From positions 513,869 through 577,868 of the forward strand of contig NZ_LMHY01000029.1 of assembly GCF_001429045.1 (NCBI RefSeq): a DNA stretch of 64,000 bases, written 5' to 3'. Position numbers and translations under genes: made by a program. The stretch comes from Pseudomonas sp. Root71 (GTDB lineage: Bacteria; Pseudomonadota; Gammaproteobacteria; Pseudomonadales; Pseudomonadaceae). The first letter of the stretch is position 1; each line of letters begins with the position of its first letter. This document shows, piece by piece, positions 16,324-24,643 of this stretch. The notes beneath the pieces are model-generated. The model was not told the DNA's origin. It searched no databases and saw nothing but the letters and a program-made list of their open reading frames with translations.

Positions 16324-17670
16324 CTAGCGTCGAACCTGCTTCAGTGTCTCAGCAATCAAAAACGCCAGTTCCAGCGACTGATCGGCATTCATCCGCGGAT
16401 CGCAATGGGTGTGGTAGCGATCCGACAAGCCATCCTCGGTAATCGGCCGCGCGCCACCGATGCACTCGGTCACGTTCTGCCCGGTCATCTCGATGTGGAT
16501 ACCACCGGCATAACTGCCTTCGGCTTCGTGCACCTGGAAGAACTGCTTCACCTCCCCAAGGATCTGCGCGAAGTCGCGGGTCTTGTAGCCGCTGCTGGCT
16601 TTGATGGTATTGCCGTGCATCGGGTCGGAACTCCACAGCACCTGCTTGCCTTCACGCTGGACGGCGCGGATCAGCTGCGGCAAGTGATCACCGACCTTGT
16701 TAGCGCCCATCCGCGCGATCAGGTTCAGGCGGCCCGGGTCGTTGTCCGGGTTGAGCACATCGATCAAGCGAATCAGGTCGTCGGGGTTCATGCTCGGGCC
16801 GACCTTGACCCCGATCGGGTTGTTCACCCCGCGCAGGAATTCGACGTGGGCACCGTCGAGCTGGCGGGTGCGGTCACCGATCCACAGCATGTGGGCCGAG
16901 CAGTCGTAGTAATCGTTGGTCAGGCTGTCGCGACGCACGAAGGCTTCTTCGTAGTTCAGCAACAGCGCTTCGTGGGCGGTGAAGAAACTGGTTTCGCGCA
17001 ACTGCGGCGAGGTGTCCATGCCGCAGGCGCGCATGAACGCCAGGGTTTCATCGATGCGATCGGCCAGGTGGCTGTACTTCTCGGCCAGCGCCGAGTTGGC
17101 GATGAAGTCCAGGTTCCACTTGTGCACCTGGTGCAGGTCGGCGAAACCGCCTTGGGCGAAGGCGCGCAACAGGTTCAGGGTCGCGGTGGACTGGTGGTAG
17201 GACTGCAGCAAGCGCTCCGGATCCGGCACGCGGCTTTTTTCGTCGAAGCCGATGCCGTTGACGATGTCGCCACGGTAGGCGGGCAAGGTCACGCCATCGA
17301 TGGTTTCGTCATTGGCCGAACGGGGTTTGGCGAACTGCCCGGCCATGCGCCCGACCTTGACTACCGGGCAGCCGGCGGCAAAGGTCATCACGATTGCCAT
17401 CTGCAACAACACCTTGAAGGTGTCGCGGATTTTCGCCGCGGAGAACTCGGCGAAGCTTTCGGCGCAGTCACCACCCTGCAACAGAAACGCGCGGCCCTGG
17501 GTCACCTCGGCAAACTGACGGCGTAACTCCCGGGCTTCGCCGGCAAACACCAGCGGCGGATAGCTGGCCAAGGTCTGCTCGACCTGCTGCAAATGCGCGG
17601 CGTCGGGGTATCGGGGTTGTTGCTGGATCGGCAGGGCGCGCCAGCTGTCAGGGCTCCAGGGTTGGCTCAT
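16324..17670 (-). CDS. 3-deoxy-7-phosphoheptulonate synthase, class II
   Basis: 448 residues, plant/Mycobacterium-type AroA-II fold, unrelated in sequence to the class I enzyme at 1051-2127. Signatures: LLQGGDCAESF (metal cysteine), VVKVGRMAGQFAKPRS, LPAYRGDIVNG, NHWR-like WSSDPMHGNT, and HIEMTGQNVTECIGG. The reaction is the same as in the class I enzyme. P. aeruginosa has a primary-metabolism class II copy in the equivalent place, next to the spermidine-synthase-like and crotonase genes; the absence of phenazine genes around it supports that role. The start at 17670 discards an 11-residue extension. Confidence 0.95.
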   Translation of the reverse strand: MSQPWSPDSWRALPIQQQPRYPDAAHLQQVEQTLASYPPLVFAGEARELRRQFAEVTQGRAFLLQGGDCAESFAEFSAAKIRDTFKVLLQMAIVMTFAAGCPVVKVGRMAGQFAKPRSANDETIDGVTLPAYRGDIVNGIGFDEKSRVPDPERLLQSYHQSTATLNLLRAFAQGGFADLHQVHKWNLDFIANSALAEKYSHLADRIDETLAFMRACGMDTSPQLRETSFFTAHEALLLNYEEAFVRRDSLTNDYYDCSAHMLWIGDRTRQLDGAHVEFLRGVNNPIGVKVGPSMNPDDLIRLIDVLNPDNDPGRLNLIARMGANKVGDHLPQLIRAVQREGKQVLWSSDPMHGNTIKASSGYKTRDFAQILGEVKQFFQVHEAEGSYAGGIHIEMTGQNVTECIGGARPITEDGLSDRYHTHCDPRMNADQSLELAFLIAETLKQVRR

Positions 17671-17820
17671 CACGGTCTCTAGTGTTTTCGCTCGGACGTC
17701 CATGTTATCAGCAAATTAGTGCGTGACCTGTTCCCGTCGCTTCGCCGACAATCTCGCCTTTGCCGCTCTCCACGCGCGGTGTTATTGCGTTGCCGGCCCC
17801 GGTGACGATCAGGAGATGAA

Positions 17821-18576
17821 ATGACTGAGGAGCGCGTCGAGCATCTGCTCGCCGAGGTACAGGACGAGTTCGGCGTGATTCGCGTGCTGGAAGTGGCCGA
17901 TTACCGTTTTCTCGAGTTCGGTGATGCCATCGAGCAAAGCTGCGTGTTCACGGCCGACCCGAGCTGGCTCGAGTACGACTACACCCGGGCGATGCTGATC
18001 GGAGCGCTGTGCCACCAGCAACCGGAAAGTGCGCTGTTTCTCGGCCTCGGCGCCGGGACGCTGACTCAGGCTTGCCTCAAGTTTCTGCCGCTGGAAGATG
18101 TCGAAGCCATCGAACTGCGCCCGGATGTACCGCGCCTGGCCATTGAATATCTGGGGCTGGATGACGATCCGCGCCTGTACATCCGTGTTGGCGATGCGCT
18201 GGAGCTGCTGGACACCGCTGAGTCGGCGGACCTGATTTTCGTCGACCTTTATACCGACGTCGGGCCGGGTGTCGGTCATCTGGCCTGGAGCTTTCTGGAA
18301 AACTGCCAGAAGCGATTGAATCCGGGGGGCTGGCTGGTCATCAATCAGTGGGCTACCGACGATGGCAAACCCCTGGGCGCCGCCTTGTTGCGCGGTTTAT
18401 ACCACCGACATTACTGGGAGCTGCCGGTGAAGGAGGGCAACGTGATTCTGATCGTGCCGTCGGAGCTGGACCAGGAACTGGACATGGACGGCCTGATCGC
18501 CCGCGCCGAAGGGCTGGCGCCGCGGTTGGGGTATTCGCTGGACTCGTTGATCAAGTGCATTCGCCCGGCCACCTGA
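17821..18576 (+). CDS. Spermidine-synthase-like methyltransferase-fold protein
   Basis: 251 residues. The Rossmann core is visible: LFLGLGAGTLTQACLKFLP (nucleotide-binding glycine loop), VEAIELRPDVPRLA (acidic ribose ligand), and DLIFVDLYTDVG in place of the D-x-x-D polyamine site. It lacks the N-terminal beta-barrel of true SpeE, so aminopropyl transfer is doubtful; such truncated homologues are common and uncharacterised. It is divergent from the class II DAHP synthase gene and ends just before a REP hairpin. Confidence 0.8.
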   Translation: MTEERVEHLLAEVQDEFGVIRVLEVADYRFLEFGDAIEQSCVFTADPSWLEYDYTRAMLIGALCHQQPESALFLGLGAGTLTQACLKFLPLEDVEAIELRPDVPRLAIEYLGLDDDPRLYIRVGDALELLDTAESADLIFVDLYTDVGPGVGHLAWSFLENCQKRLNPGGWLVINQWATDDGKPLGAALLRGLYHRHYWELPVKEGNVILIVPSELDQELDMDGLIARAEGLAPRLGYSLDSLIKCIRPAT

Positions 18577-18593
18577 GGAGCACAGATTCCCCT

Positions 18594-18657
18594 GTAGGAG
18601 CTGCCGAAGGCTGCGATCTTTGAAGATCAAAAGATCGCAGCCTTCGGCAGCTCCTAC
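18594..18657. repeat. REP hairpin, type B
   Basis: A long nearly perfect hairpin: arms GTAGGAGCTGCCGAAGGCTG... and complement with a 9-base loop. It is the TAGGAGCTGCCGAAGGCTGCGATC class, different from type A, and lies between convergent genes. Confidence 0.9.
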
Positions 18658-18665
18658 GCAGATTT

Positions 18666-19457
18666 TCAGCAACCTTTGAACACTCCGGGCCGCCGCTCCA
18701 CCATCGACCGCACACCTTCCTTGACGTCCTCGCTGGCCATCAACTTCTTGACCAGCAGCGGCAACGCCTTTGCCGCCGCGGTTTCCCCTTCATATCGGGC
18801 CTGTCGCGCCGACATCAGTGTCGCCTGAACCCCAAGCGGTGCCTGGCGGGCGATCCGTTCGGCCAGTTCAATCGCCCGGGGCAGCAAGTCCTCGCTGGCC
18901 ATGACCTCCTGCACCAGACCCAGGTGCAAGGCATCACGGGCGTCGAATTCGTCACCGGTCAACAACCAGCGCATGGCGTTCCCCCAACCGGCGACTTGAT
19001 GCAGGCGCAGGGTCGCACCGCCGAACGGGAAGATTCCCCGTTGCACTTCCATTTGTGCAAACCGGGTATTGCTGGCGCACAGGTTGATGTCGGCGGCCAG
19101 CATCAATTCGATGCCGATGGTCAGGCAGTAGCCTTGGGCGGCGACGATCACCGGTTTGCTGACCCTGGGACCTGCGAACACCGCCCACGGATCACAGCCG
19201 CCGGGCGGAACCTGCCAGCCATCTGCCAGTGTGACGCTGGCATTGACCAGGTCGAGCCCGGCGGTGAAGTGCTCGCCGTGAGCGAACACCACCGCCACCC
19301 GCGCCTCGCTGTCGGCTTCGAACTCGCCATAGGCCAGGCTCAATGCGTTGAGCAGGTCGAGATCGAAGGCGTTGCGCTTGGCCACCCGGTCCAGACCAAT
19401 CAGGAACACGTGGCCATGCCGTTCGCGGCTGACTCGACTGGAGCTGGGCTGATTCAT
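18666..19457 (-). CDS. Crotonase/enoyl-CoA hydratase family protein
   Basis: 263 residues of the crotonase fold. Visible: oxyanion segment GEHFTAGLDLVNA, the second oxyanion and hexamer region QGYCLTIGIELMLAADINL, and FPFGGATLRL at the position of the catalytic glutamates. One catalytic glutamate region is altered, so hydration, isomerisation or another CoA thioester reaction cannot be assigned. The start at 19457 follows GGATCGCTCC. In PAO1 a homologue has the same neighbours (deaD, spermidine-synthase-like). Confidence 0.85.
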   Translation of the reverse strand: MNQPSSSRVSRERHGHVFLIGLDRVAKRNAFDLDLLNALSLAYGEFEADSEARVAVVFAHGEHFTAGLDLVNASVTLADGWQVPPGGCDPWAVFAGPRVSKPVIVAAQGYCLTIGIELMLAADINLCASNTRFAQMEVQRGIFPFGGATLRLHQVAGWGNAMRWLLTGDEFDARDALHLGLVQEVMASEDLLPRAIELAERIARQAPLGVQATLMSARQARYEGETAAAKALPLLVKKLMASEDVKEGVRSMVERRPGVFKGC

Positions 19458-19654
19458 GGAGCGATCCTCGGGGTGGGAAGGGCGTGCCGGACCGGCGGTC
19501 TGCACGGCAAAGGGTGAACCGTTTTAGCGCCATCACCCGCAAGGCCGGGCCTTTGAAAAGTAGACGGCTGACCGATTATTCGCAAAGCCTGTGACACAAC
19601 GGCGTATCCGGTGGATTTCCGATAAAAAAAGCTCCCTTTTTGGGCAAATTCCGG

Positions 19655-19879
19655 TATAGTGCGCGCCGGCCTTTAGCCGGGCCGCGTTTAGGTAGAGCAA
19701 TTCCCCGAAGCCAGCTTCGGCTGCACGTCCGTACTGCGGACTCTCCCTTGACGATTCTTTTCATTCATTCGTTTTCGCAAATCCCCGCCGACAAAGCTGC
19801 CAGGGCGACTCTTGAGTCTCAACACGGCACGCGCAGCTTTGGAGCATGGGTCTTTGCGGATGCACTTAGAGGCAGACCC
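19655..19879 (+). promoter_or_regulatory. Long structured 5' leader of deaD
   Basis: A -10-like TATAGT at 19655-19660 would start a leader of about 213 nt. It contains four short GC hairpins: 19666-19680, 19705-19720, 19727-19741 and 19807-19818. No ORF of note lies in it. E. coli csdA/deaD also has a long leader used for cold and stability control; similar control here is inference. The 19458-19654 stretch holds only the crotonase promoter region. Confidence 0.55.
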
Positions 19880-21553
19880 ATGACCCAGGAAACCGGCGGC
19901 TTCGCCGCTTTTAATCTTAATCCGAATATTCTTGCAGCCGTCACCGCGACTGGCTACGAAGAGCCATCGGCTATTCAGCAGCAATCGATCCCGATCATCA
20001 TGGCCGGTCACGACATGATTGGTCAGGCGCAAACCGGTACGGGTAAAACCGCTGCGTTCGCCCTGCCAATCCTGCATCGCATCGATCCTGCAAAGCGCGA
20101 ACCGCAAGCCCTGATCCTGGCACCAACTCGTGAGTTGGCGCTACAAGTTGCAACCGCTTTCGAAACCTACGCCAAGCAAATGCCGGGCGTAACTGTTGTG
20201 GCTGTCTACGGCGGCGCGCCGATGGGCCCACAGCTGAAAGCAATCCGTAATGGCGCACAGATCGTTGTCGCCACTCCGGGCCGTCTGTGCGACCACCTGC
20301 GTCGCGACGAAAAAGTACTGGCGACCGTGAACCACCTGGTTCTCGACGAAGCCGACGAAATGCTCAAGCTGGGTTTCATGGACGACCTGGAAGTTATCTT
20401 CAAGGCTCTGCCTGCAACCCGTCAGACCGTATTGTTCTCGGCCACCTTGCCGCAGTCGATCCGCGCCATTGCCGAACGCCACCTGCGCGATCCGCAACAC
20501 GTGAAGATCCAGACCAAGACCCAGACCGTTACCGCGATCGAGCAGGCTCACCTGCTGGTTCACGCTGACCAGAAGACTTCGGCCGTTCTCAGCTTGCTGG
20601 AAGTGGAAGATTTCGACGCCCTGATCATGTTCGTGCGTACCAAGCAAGCGACCCTGGATCTGGCCAGTGCCCTGGAAGCCAAAGGCTACAAAGCCGCTGC
20701 GCTGAACGGTGACATCGCCCAGAACCAGCGTGAGCGCGTGATCGATTCCCTCAAGGATGGCCGTCTGGACATCGTTGTGGCGACCGACGTTGCTGCTCGT
20801 GGCCTGGACGTTCCGCGCATCACTCACGTGTTCAACGTTGACATGCCGTACGACCCGGAGTCCTACGTTCACCGTATCGGCCGTACCGGCCGTGCCGGTC
20901 GCGAAGGTCGTGCGCTGCTGCTGGTGACTCCGCGTGAGCGCCGCATGCTGCAAGTGATCGAGCGTGTAACCGGTCAAAAGGTTGCTGAAGTTCGTCTGCC
21001 GGACGCTCAAGCCGTTCTGGATGCGCGCATCAAGAAACTGACCAACAGCCTGTCGCCGCTGGTGGCCGAGGCCGAATCGACTCACGGTGATCTGCTTGAT
21101 CGCCTGACCGCCGACATCGGTTGCAGCCCGCGTGCCCTGGCCGCAGCCCTGCTGCGCAAGGCAACCAACGGTCAAGCGCTGAACCTGGCCGCTATCGAGA
21201 AAGAACGTCCACTGGTGCCGAACAATGCACCGCGTGGCGATCGTCCAGAGCGTTCCGGTGATCGTCCTGAGCGTAGCGACCGCGAGCGTCGTGCTCCGAT
21301 GCCACTGGGCGAAGGCCGTGCACGTTGCCGTACCGCGCTGGGCGCGCGTGATGGTATCGCTGCCAAGAACCTGCTGGGCGCCATCCTCAACGAAGGTGGC
21401 CTGGCGCGTGAAGCGATCGGTCGCATCCAGGTGCGTGACAGCTTCAGCCTCGTCGAGTTGCCGGAAGATGGTCTGGAGAAGTTGCTGACCAAGCTGAAGG
21501 ACACTCGCGTTGCCGGCAAGCAGTTGAAGCTGCGTCGCTACCGCGAAGATTGA
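19880..21553 (+). CDS. deaD: ATP-dependent DEAD-box RNA helicase DeaD/CsdA
   Basis: 557 residues. All helicase motifs are present: Q-motif (GYEEPSAIQQQSIP), I AQTGTGKTAAF, Ia PTRELALQV, II DEAD, III SAT, V ATDVAARGLD, VI HRIGRTGRAGR. A DbpA-like RNA-binding domain follows (about 470-557), separated by an arginine-rich tract with PERSGDR repeats. It unwinds structured RNA in ribosome assembly and mRNA control; in P. aeruginosa DeaD stimulates exsA translation. The ATG at 19880 follows AGAGGCAGACCC. Confidence 0.96.
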   Translation: MTQETGGFAAFNLNPNILAAVTATGYEEPSAIQQQSIPIIMAGHDMIGQAQTGTGKTAAFALPILHRIDPAKREPQALILAPTRELALQVATAFETYAKQMPGVTVVAVYGGAPMGPQLKAIRNGAQIVVATPGRLCDHLRRDEKVLATVNHLVLDEADEMLKLGFMDDLEVIFKALPATRQTVLFSATLPQSIRAIAERHLRDPQHVKIQTKTQTVTAIEQAHLLVHADQKTSAVLSLLEVEDFDALIMFVRTKQATLDLASALEAKGYKAAALNGDIAQNQRERVIDSLKDGRLDIVVATDVAARGLDVPRITHVFNVDMPYDPESYVHRIGRTGRAGREGRALLLVTPRERRMLQVIERVTGQKVAEVRLPDAQAVLDARIKKLTNSLSPLVAEAESTHGDLLDRLTADIGCSPRALAAALLRKATNGQALNLAAIEKERPLVPNNAPRGDRPERSGDRPERSDRERRAPMPLGEGRARCRTALGARDGIAAKNLLGAILNEGGLAREAIGRIQVRDSFSLVELPEDGLEKLLTKLKDTRVAGKQLKLRRYRED

Positions 21554-21582
21554 TCCGCTCTCGGGCTGATTGATCGAACATG

Positions 21583-21612
21583 AAAAATCCCCGACTGGTT
21601 CGGGGATTTTTT
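21583..21612 (+). terminator. Intrinsic terminator of deaD
   Basis: Stem AATCCCCGA / TCGGGGATT with loop CTGGT followed by a T run, 30 bases after the deaD stop. Confidence 0.9.
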
Positions 21613-21622
21613 ATGCCTGTAA

Positions 21623-21712
21623 AAAAGATCGCAGCCTGCGGCAGCTCCTACATGGGATCACATTCCTCCGTAGGAGCTGCCGAAGGCTCGGGCCGCGTTC
21701 GGACGATCTTTT
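21623..21712. repeat. REP doublet, type B (diverged)
   Basis: Arms containing GATCGCAGCCTGCGGCAGCT and GTAGGAGCTGCCGAAGGCTC, flanked by AAAAGATC/GATCTTTT. One arm carries the GGGCCGCGTTCGGACG variant also seen at 26488-26587. It lies between deaD and ygiD. Confidence 0.85.
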
Positions 21713-21722
21713 GCCTTATTGG

Positions 21723-22490
21723 CTAACCGAAGCGATAGATGTCCATGCCCAATGCCCCCATGGTGAACCCCTGATGGGCAACGCTGAACGGCCCCCCGGC
21801 AGCGCGGGCAAAATACAACGGCAACAAGTGCTCATCACTCGGATGATTGCGTACAGCGTTTGGCGCCTGCGCGCGATAGTCGTGCAGCGCGTCTTCGTCG
21901 TTCGCGGCGAGTTTTTCGATCATCCAGTCGCGAAATGCCCGGGCCCAGGGTTCAACGCTCTCGGGGCCGGCATGCCAGTCCAGTTCCCGCAGGTTGTGAG
22001 TGATGCTGCCGGAGCCGATCAGCAGCACGCCATGCTCGCGCAGGCTGGCCAGCGCGTGACCAACACGGGTCTGCAGGGCGGGACCGCCACGGGTGGGCAA
22101 TGAAACCTGGACAATCGGGATGTCTGCCTGCGGGTACATCAGCGATAAAGGCACCCAGACGCCATGGTCGAAAGGTCGATTGCTGTCGATACGTGCTGCA
22201 AAGCCAGCGGTTTTCAGTAATTCGGCAACCTCTGCGGCGAGTCGTGGGTCGCCGGGAGCCGGGTACTGGACTTCGAACAGGGCTTTGGGAAAGCCACCGA
22301 AGTCATGCCAGGTTTCCGGTTGTGGATTGCCGCTGACCAGCAGCTCATTGCTTTCCCAGTGTGCGGAAACAATCACAATGGCCTTGGGCTTCGGTAATTC
22401 GGCGGCCAGGCGGGCGAGTGCCGGCCCGCTGGCGCCGGGTTCCAGGGCGAGCATGGGGGAGCCGTGGGATATGTACAGGCTGGGGAACAT
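21723..22490 (-). CDS. Extradiol ring-cleavage dioxygenase, DODA/YgiD type
   Basis: 255 residues of the class III LigB-like family. Metal and active-site histidines are visible: LYISHGSP (His9), VSAHWES (His44), NRPFDHGVWVPL and GSGSITHNL. E. coli YgiD cleaves L-DOPA (4,5-extradiol); the natural substrate is unclear. It is divergent from tpm. Length and motifs match the family throughout. Confidence 0.9.
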   Translation of the reverse strand: MFPSLYISHGSPMLALEPGASGPALARLAAELPKPKAIVIVSAHWESNELLVSGNPQPETWHDFGGFPKALFEVQYPAPGDPRLAAEVAELLKTAGFAARIDSNRPFDHGVWVPLSLMYPQADIPIVQVSLPTRGGPALQTRVGHALASLREHGVLLIGSGSITHNLRELDWHAGPESVEPWARAFRDWMIEKLAANDEDALHDYRAQAPNAVRNHPSDEHLLPLYFARAAGGPFSVAHQGFTMGALGMDIYRFG

Positions 22491-22592
22491 GAATGAGCTC
22501 CTGAGAGTTAAGATGCAACATCTTCAGTCAGATCATTAATCTAAATCTAATATAAGTTTTAGGGTGTTTTGATCGAATTTTCGGGGTTATTT

Positions 22593-23249
22593 ATGCAGCC
22601 GGAGTTTTGGCACAAGAAGTGGGCGGCGAACCAGATCGGCTTTCACCTGCCACAGGTGAACCCTTATCTGAAACGGTTCTGGCCAGCGTTGAGCCTTGAA
22701 GAAGGCGCGCGCGTGCTGGTGCCGTTATGTGGAAAAAGCCTGGATCTGCTATGGCTCGCCCATCAAGGCCATGAGGTCTTGGGAGTCGAACTGTCGGAAA
22801 AAGCCGTCGAGGAGTTTTTCAGCGAACATGGCTTTGATCCGGCCGTTAGCGAGCAGGGGCCGTTCAAGGTTTATCGGGCAGGTTCCATTGAGCTGTGGTG
22901 CGGCGATTTCTTCGAGCTGACGGCAGGCGACGTTGCCGATTGCTCCGCGCTTTATGATCGCGCGGCGTTGATCGCGTTGCCGGCGCAAATGCGCGAGCGC
23001 TACGCCGCCCATTTGAAGCGGATTCTGCCGAAGGAGTCCCTTGGCCTGATGATTACCCTGGATTACGACCAGGCGCAAATGCCCGGTCCGCCGTTTGCCG
23101 TACTCGATGAAGAGGTGCGACGGTTGTTCGGGGACTCATGGGCGCTGAAGATCCTGGAAGATCAGGATGTGTTGAGCGAGAGCGGGAAATTCCTGGAGGC
23201 GGGTGTCACGCGGCTGGAGGAGCGTGTGTATCGGGTTTCCAGTCGGTAG
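22593..23249 (+). CDS. tpm: Thiopurine S-methyltransferase
   Basis: 218 residues, the usual bacterial TPMT length. Starts MQPEFWHKKWAANQIGFH, followed by the SAM motif ARVLVPLCGKSLDLLWLA and GVELSEKAV, and YDRAALIALPAQMRERY. In Pseudomonas the enzyme methylates thiopurines and also confers tellurite/selenite methylation. The start at 22593 matches the family N-terminus; an ATT/TTG-type start upstream is not needed. Confidence 0.95.
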   Translation: MQPEFWHKKWAANQIGFHLPQVNPYLKRFWPALSLEEGARVLVPLCGKSLDLLWLAHQGHEVLGVELSEKAVEEFFSEHGFDPAVSEQGPFKVYRAGSIELWCGDFFELTAGDVADCSALYDRAALIALPAQMRERYAAHLKRILPKESLGLMITLDYDQAQMPGPPFAVLDEEVRRLFGDSWALKILEDQDVLSESGKFLEAGVTRLEERVYRVSSR

Positions 23250-23267
23250 GAACGGTTAGCAGTACTG

Positions 23268-23356
23268 GCCTCTTCGCGAGCAAGTCGAATCGTCGCACCG
23301 CCGCTCCCACATTTGACCGCGATTCCTTGTGGGAGCGGGCTTGCCCGCGAAGAGGC
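23268..23356. repeat. REP doublet, type A (diverged left arm)
   Basis: CTCTTCGCGAGCAAGTCGAA on the left and TGTGGGAGCGGGCTTGCCCG on the right form a mismatched inverted pair. It lies between tpm and htpX. Confidence 0.85.
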
Positions 23357-23386
23357 CCTGAAAAGCACTGAAGCTTTTGAACACGC

Positions 23387-23423
23387 AAAAAAAGGCCCGC
23401 ATCGCTGCGGGCCTTTTCATTTT
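23387..23423. terminator. Intrinsic terminator of htpX, possibly bidirectional
   Basis: Stem AAGGCCCGCA / TGCGGGCCTT with tetraloop TCGC. On the minus strand a T run follows, 15 bases after the htpX stop. Confidence 0.9.
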
Positions 23424-23437
23424 TGCTGTGAAGTCTC

Positions 23438-24328
23438 TTAGCCCCGACGACGAGCCAGAGCGTCGATACGCTCTTCCAGTGGCGGGTGGCTCATGAACAT
23501 GCGGGCGAACCCTTGCTTGATGCCACCGTTAATGCCGAAGGCGTTCAGGGTGTCGGGCATGTGCACCGGCAGGCCTTGTTCCGCCCGCAGGCGTTGCAGG
23601 GCGCCAATCATCGCGGCGGTGCCGGCCAGGTTTGCACCGGCTTCGTCGGCACGGAATTCGCGCTTGCGCGAGAACCACATGACGATGGCGCTGGCCAGGA
23701 TGCCGAGAACAAGTTCGGCGAAGATGGTTGCCACGTAGTAGGCAATGCCTTGGCCTTCTTCGTTCTTGAAGATCACCTTGTCGACGAAATTGCCGATGAT
23801 TCGTGCGAAGAACATCACGAAGGTGTTCACCACGCCCTGGATCAATGCCAGGGTAACCATGTCGCCATTGGCTACGTGGCCGATTTCGTGGGCCAGGACG
23901 GCTTTCACTTCATCCGGCGAGAAGCGCTCGAGCAAACCCTGGCTGACCGCAACCAACGCGTCGTTCTTGTTCCAGCCGGTGGCGAAGGCGTTCGCCTCGT
24001 AGGCCGGGAAGATACCGACTTCGGGCATCTTGATCCCGGCTTCGCGGGACAGTTGCTCGACGGTTTGCAGCAGCCATTGCTCGTGACGGGTACGTGGCTG
24101 GGTGATGATCTGGGTGCTGGTGCTCATCTTCGCCATCCACTTGGAGATGAACAGCGAGAACAGGGAACCGGCGAAACCAAAGACCGCACAGAAAATCAGC
24201 AGCTGATTGAGGTTGAGATCAACCCCATTGGCCGCCATGAACCCGTTGAAGCCGAAAAGGCTCAGGGTGATGCTGGCAATCAGCACGACCGCCAGGTTAG
24301 TGGCCAAGAACAGCAGGATGCGCATCAT
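23438..24328 (-). CDS. htpX: Membrane zinc protease HtpX
   Basis: 296 residues. Two N-terminal membrane helices (about 4-25 and 42-62), metalloprotease motif HEIGH at 147-151, two further hydrophobic segments (about 157-180 and 197-217) and the third zinc ligand in REFRADEAGANLAG. HtpX is an M48 peptidase that degrades damaged inner membrane proteins together with FtsH. The start is one of two adjacent ATGs after GGAGATTTC. A heat-shock-like promoter lies upstream. Confidence 0.97.
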   Translation of the reverse strand: MMRILLFLATNLAVVLIASITLSLFGFNGFMAANGVDLNLNQLLIFCAVFGFAGSLFSLFISKWMAKMSTSTQIITQPRTRHEQWLLQTVEQLSREAGIKMPEVGIFPAYEANAFATGWNKNDALVAVSQGLLERFSPDEVKAVLAHEIGHVANGDMVTLALIQGVVNTFVMFFARIIGNFVDKVIFKNEEGQGIAYYVATIFAELVLGILASAIVMWFSRKREFRADEAGANLAGTAAMIGALQRLRAEQGLPVHMPDTLNAFGINGGIKQGFARMFMSHPPLEERIDALARRRG

Positions 24329-24373
24329 GGTTGTAGAAATCTCCTCAAGCTAAAGATGTAGCGTACTGCGGGG

Positions 24374-24402
24374 TATATAAGGTGCTGCACCGGGGTATTC
24401 AA
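24374..24402 (-). promoter_or_regulatory. Probable htpX promoter, sigma-70 or sigma-32 like
   Basis: On the minus strand TTGAAT (plus 24397-24402), 17 bases, TATATA (plus 24374-24379). Read as sigma-32, TTGAA is followed 15 bases later by CCTTATAT, six of eight matches to CCCCATNT. E. coli htpX is heat induced. The rest of the 315-base gap 24329-24643 shows no gene. Confidence 0.5.
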
Positions 24403-24643
24403 CCGGGTGACTATTTCAAACTGTGTCCTACGGCAACAGTCTAGCTGCTTGCAGGGCATTTCCGACAAGTGTGCAGGAAGTGTTTGTCAGTCAATTCGTG
24501 CCGAAGGCCCAGCCTTTGTTAGGCGTGGGCAGGCAAGGGGCTGTCCGGTAGCGACAAAGCGACGGCCAGTGGCCCAATGCAAATAAATGTTGCCGGATGA
24601 ATCACCGTGCGACGTTCGGGGGCATCGCACGGTGACGGACCGC

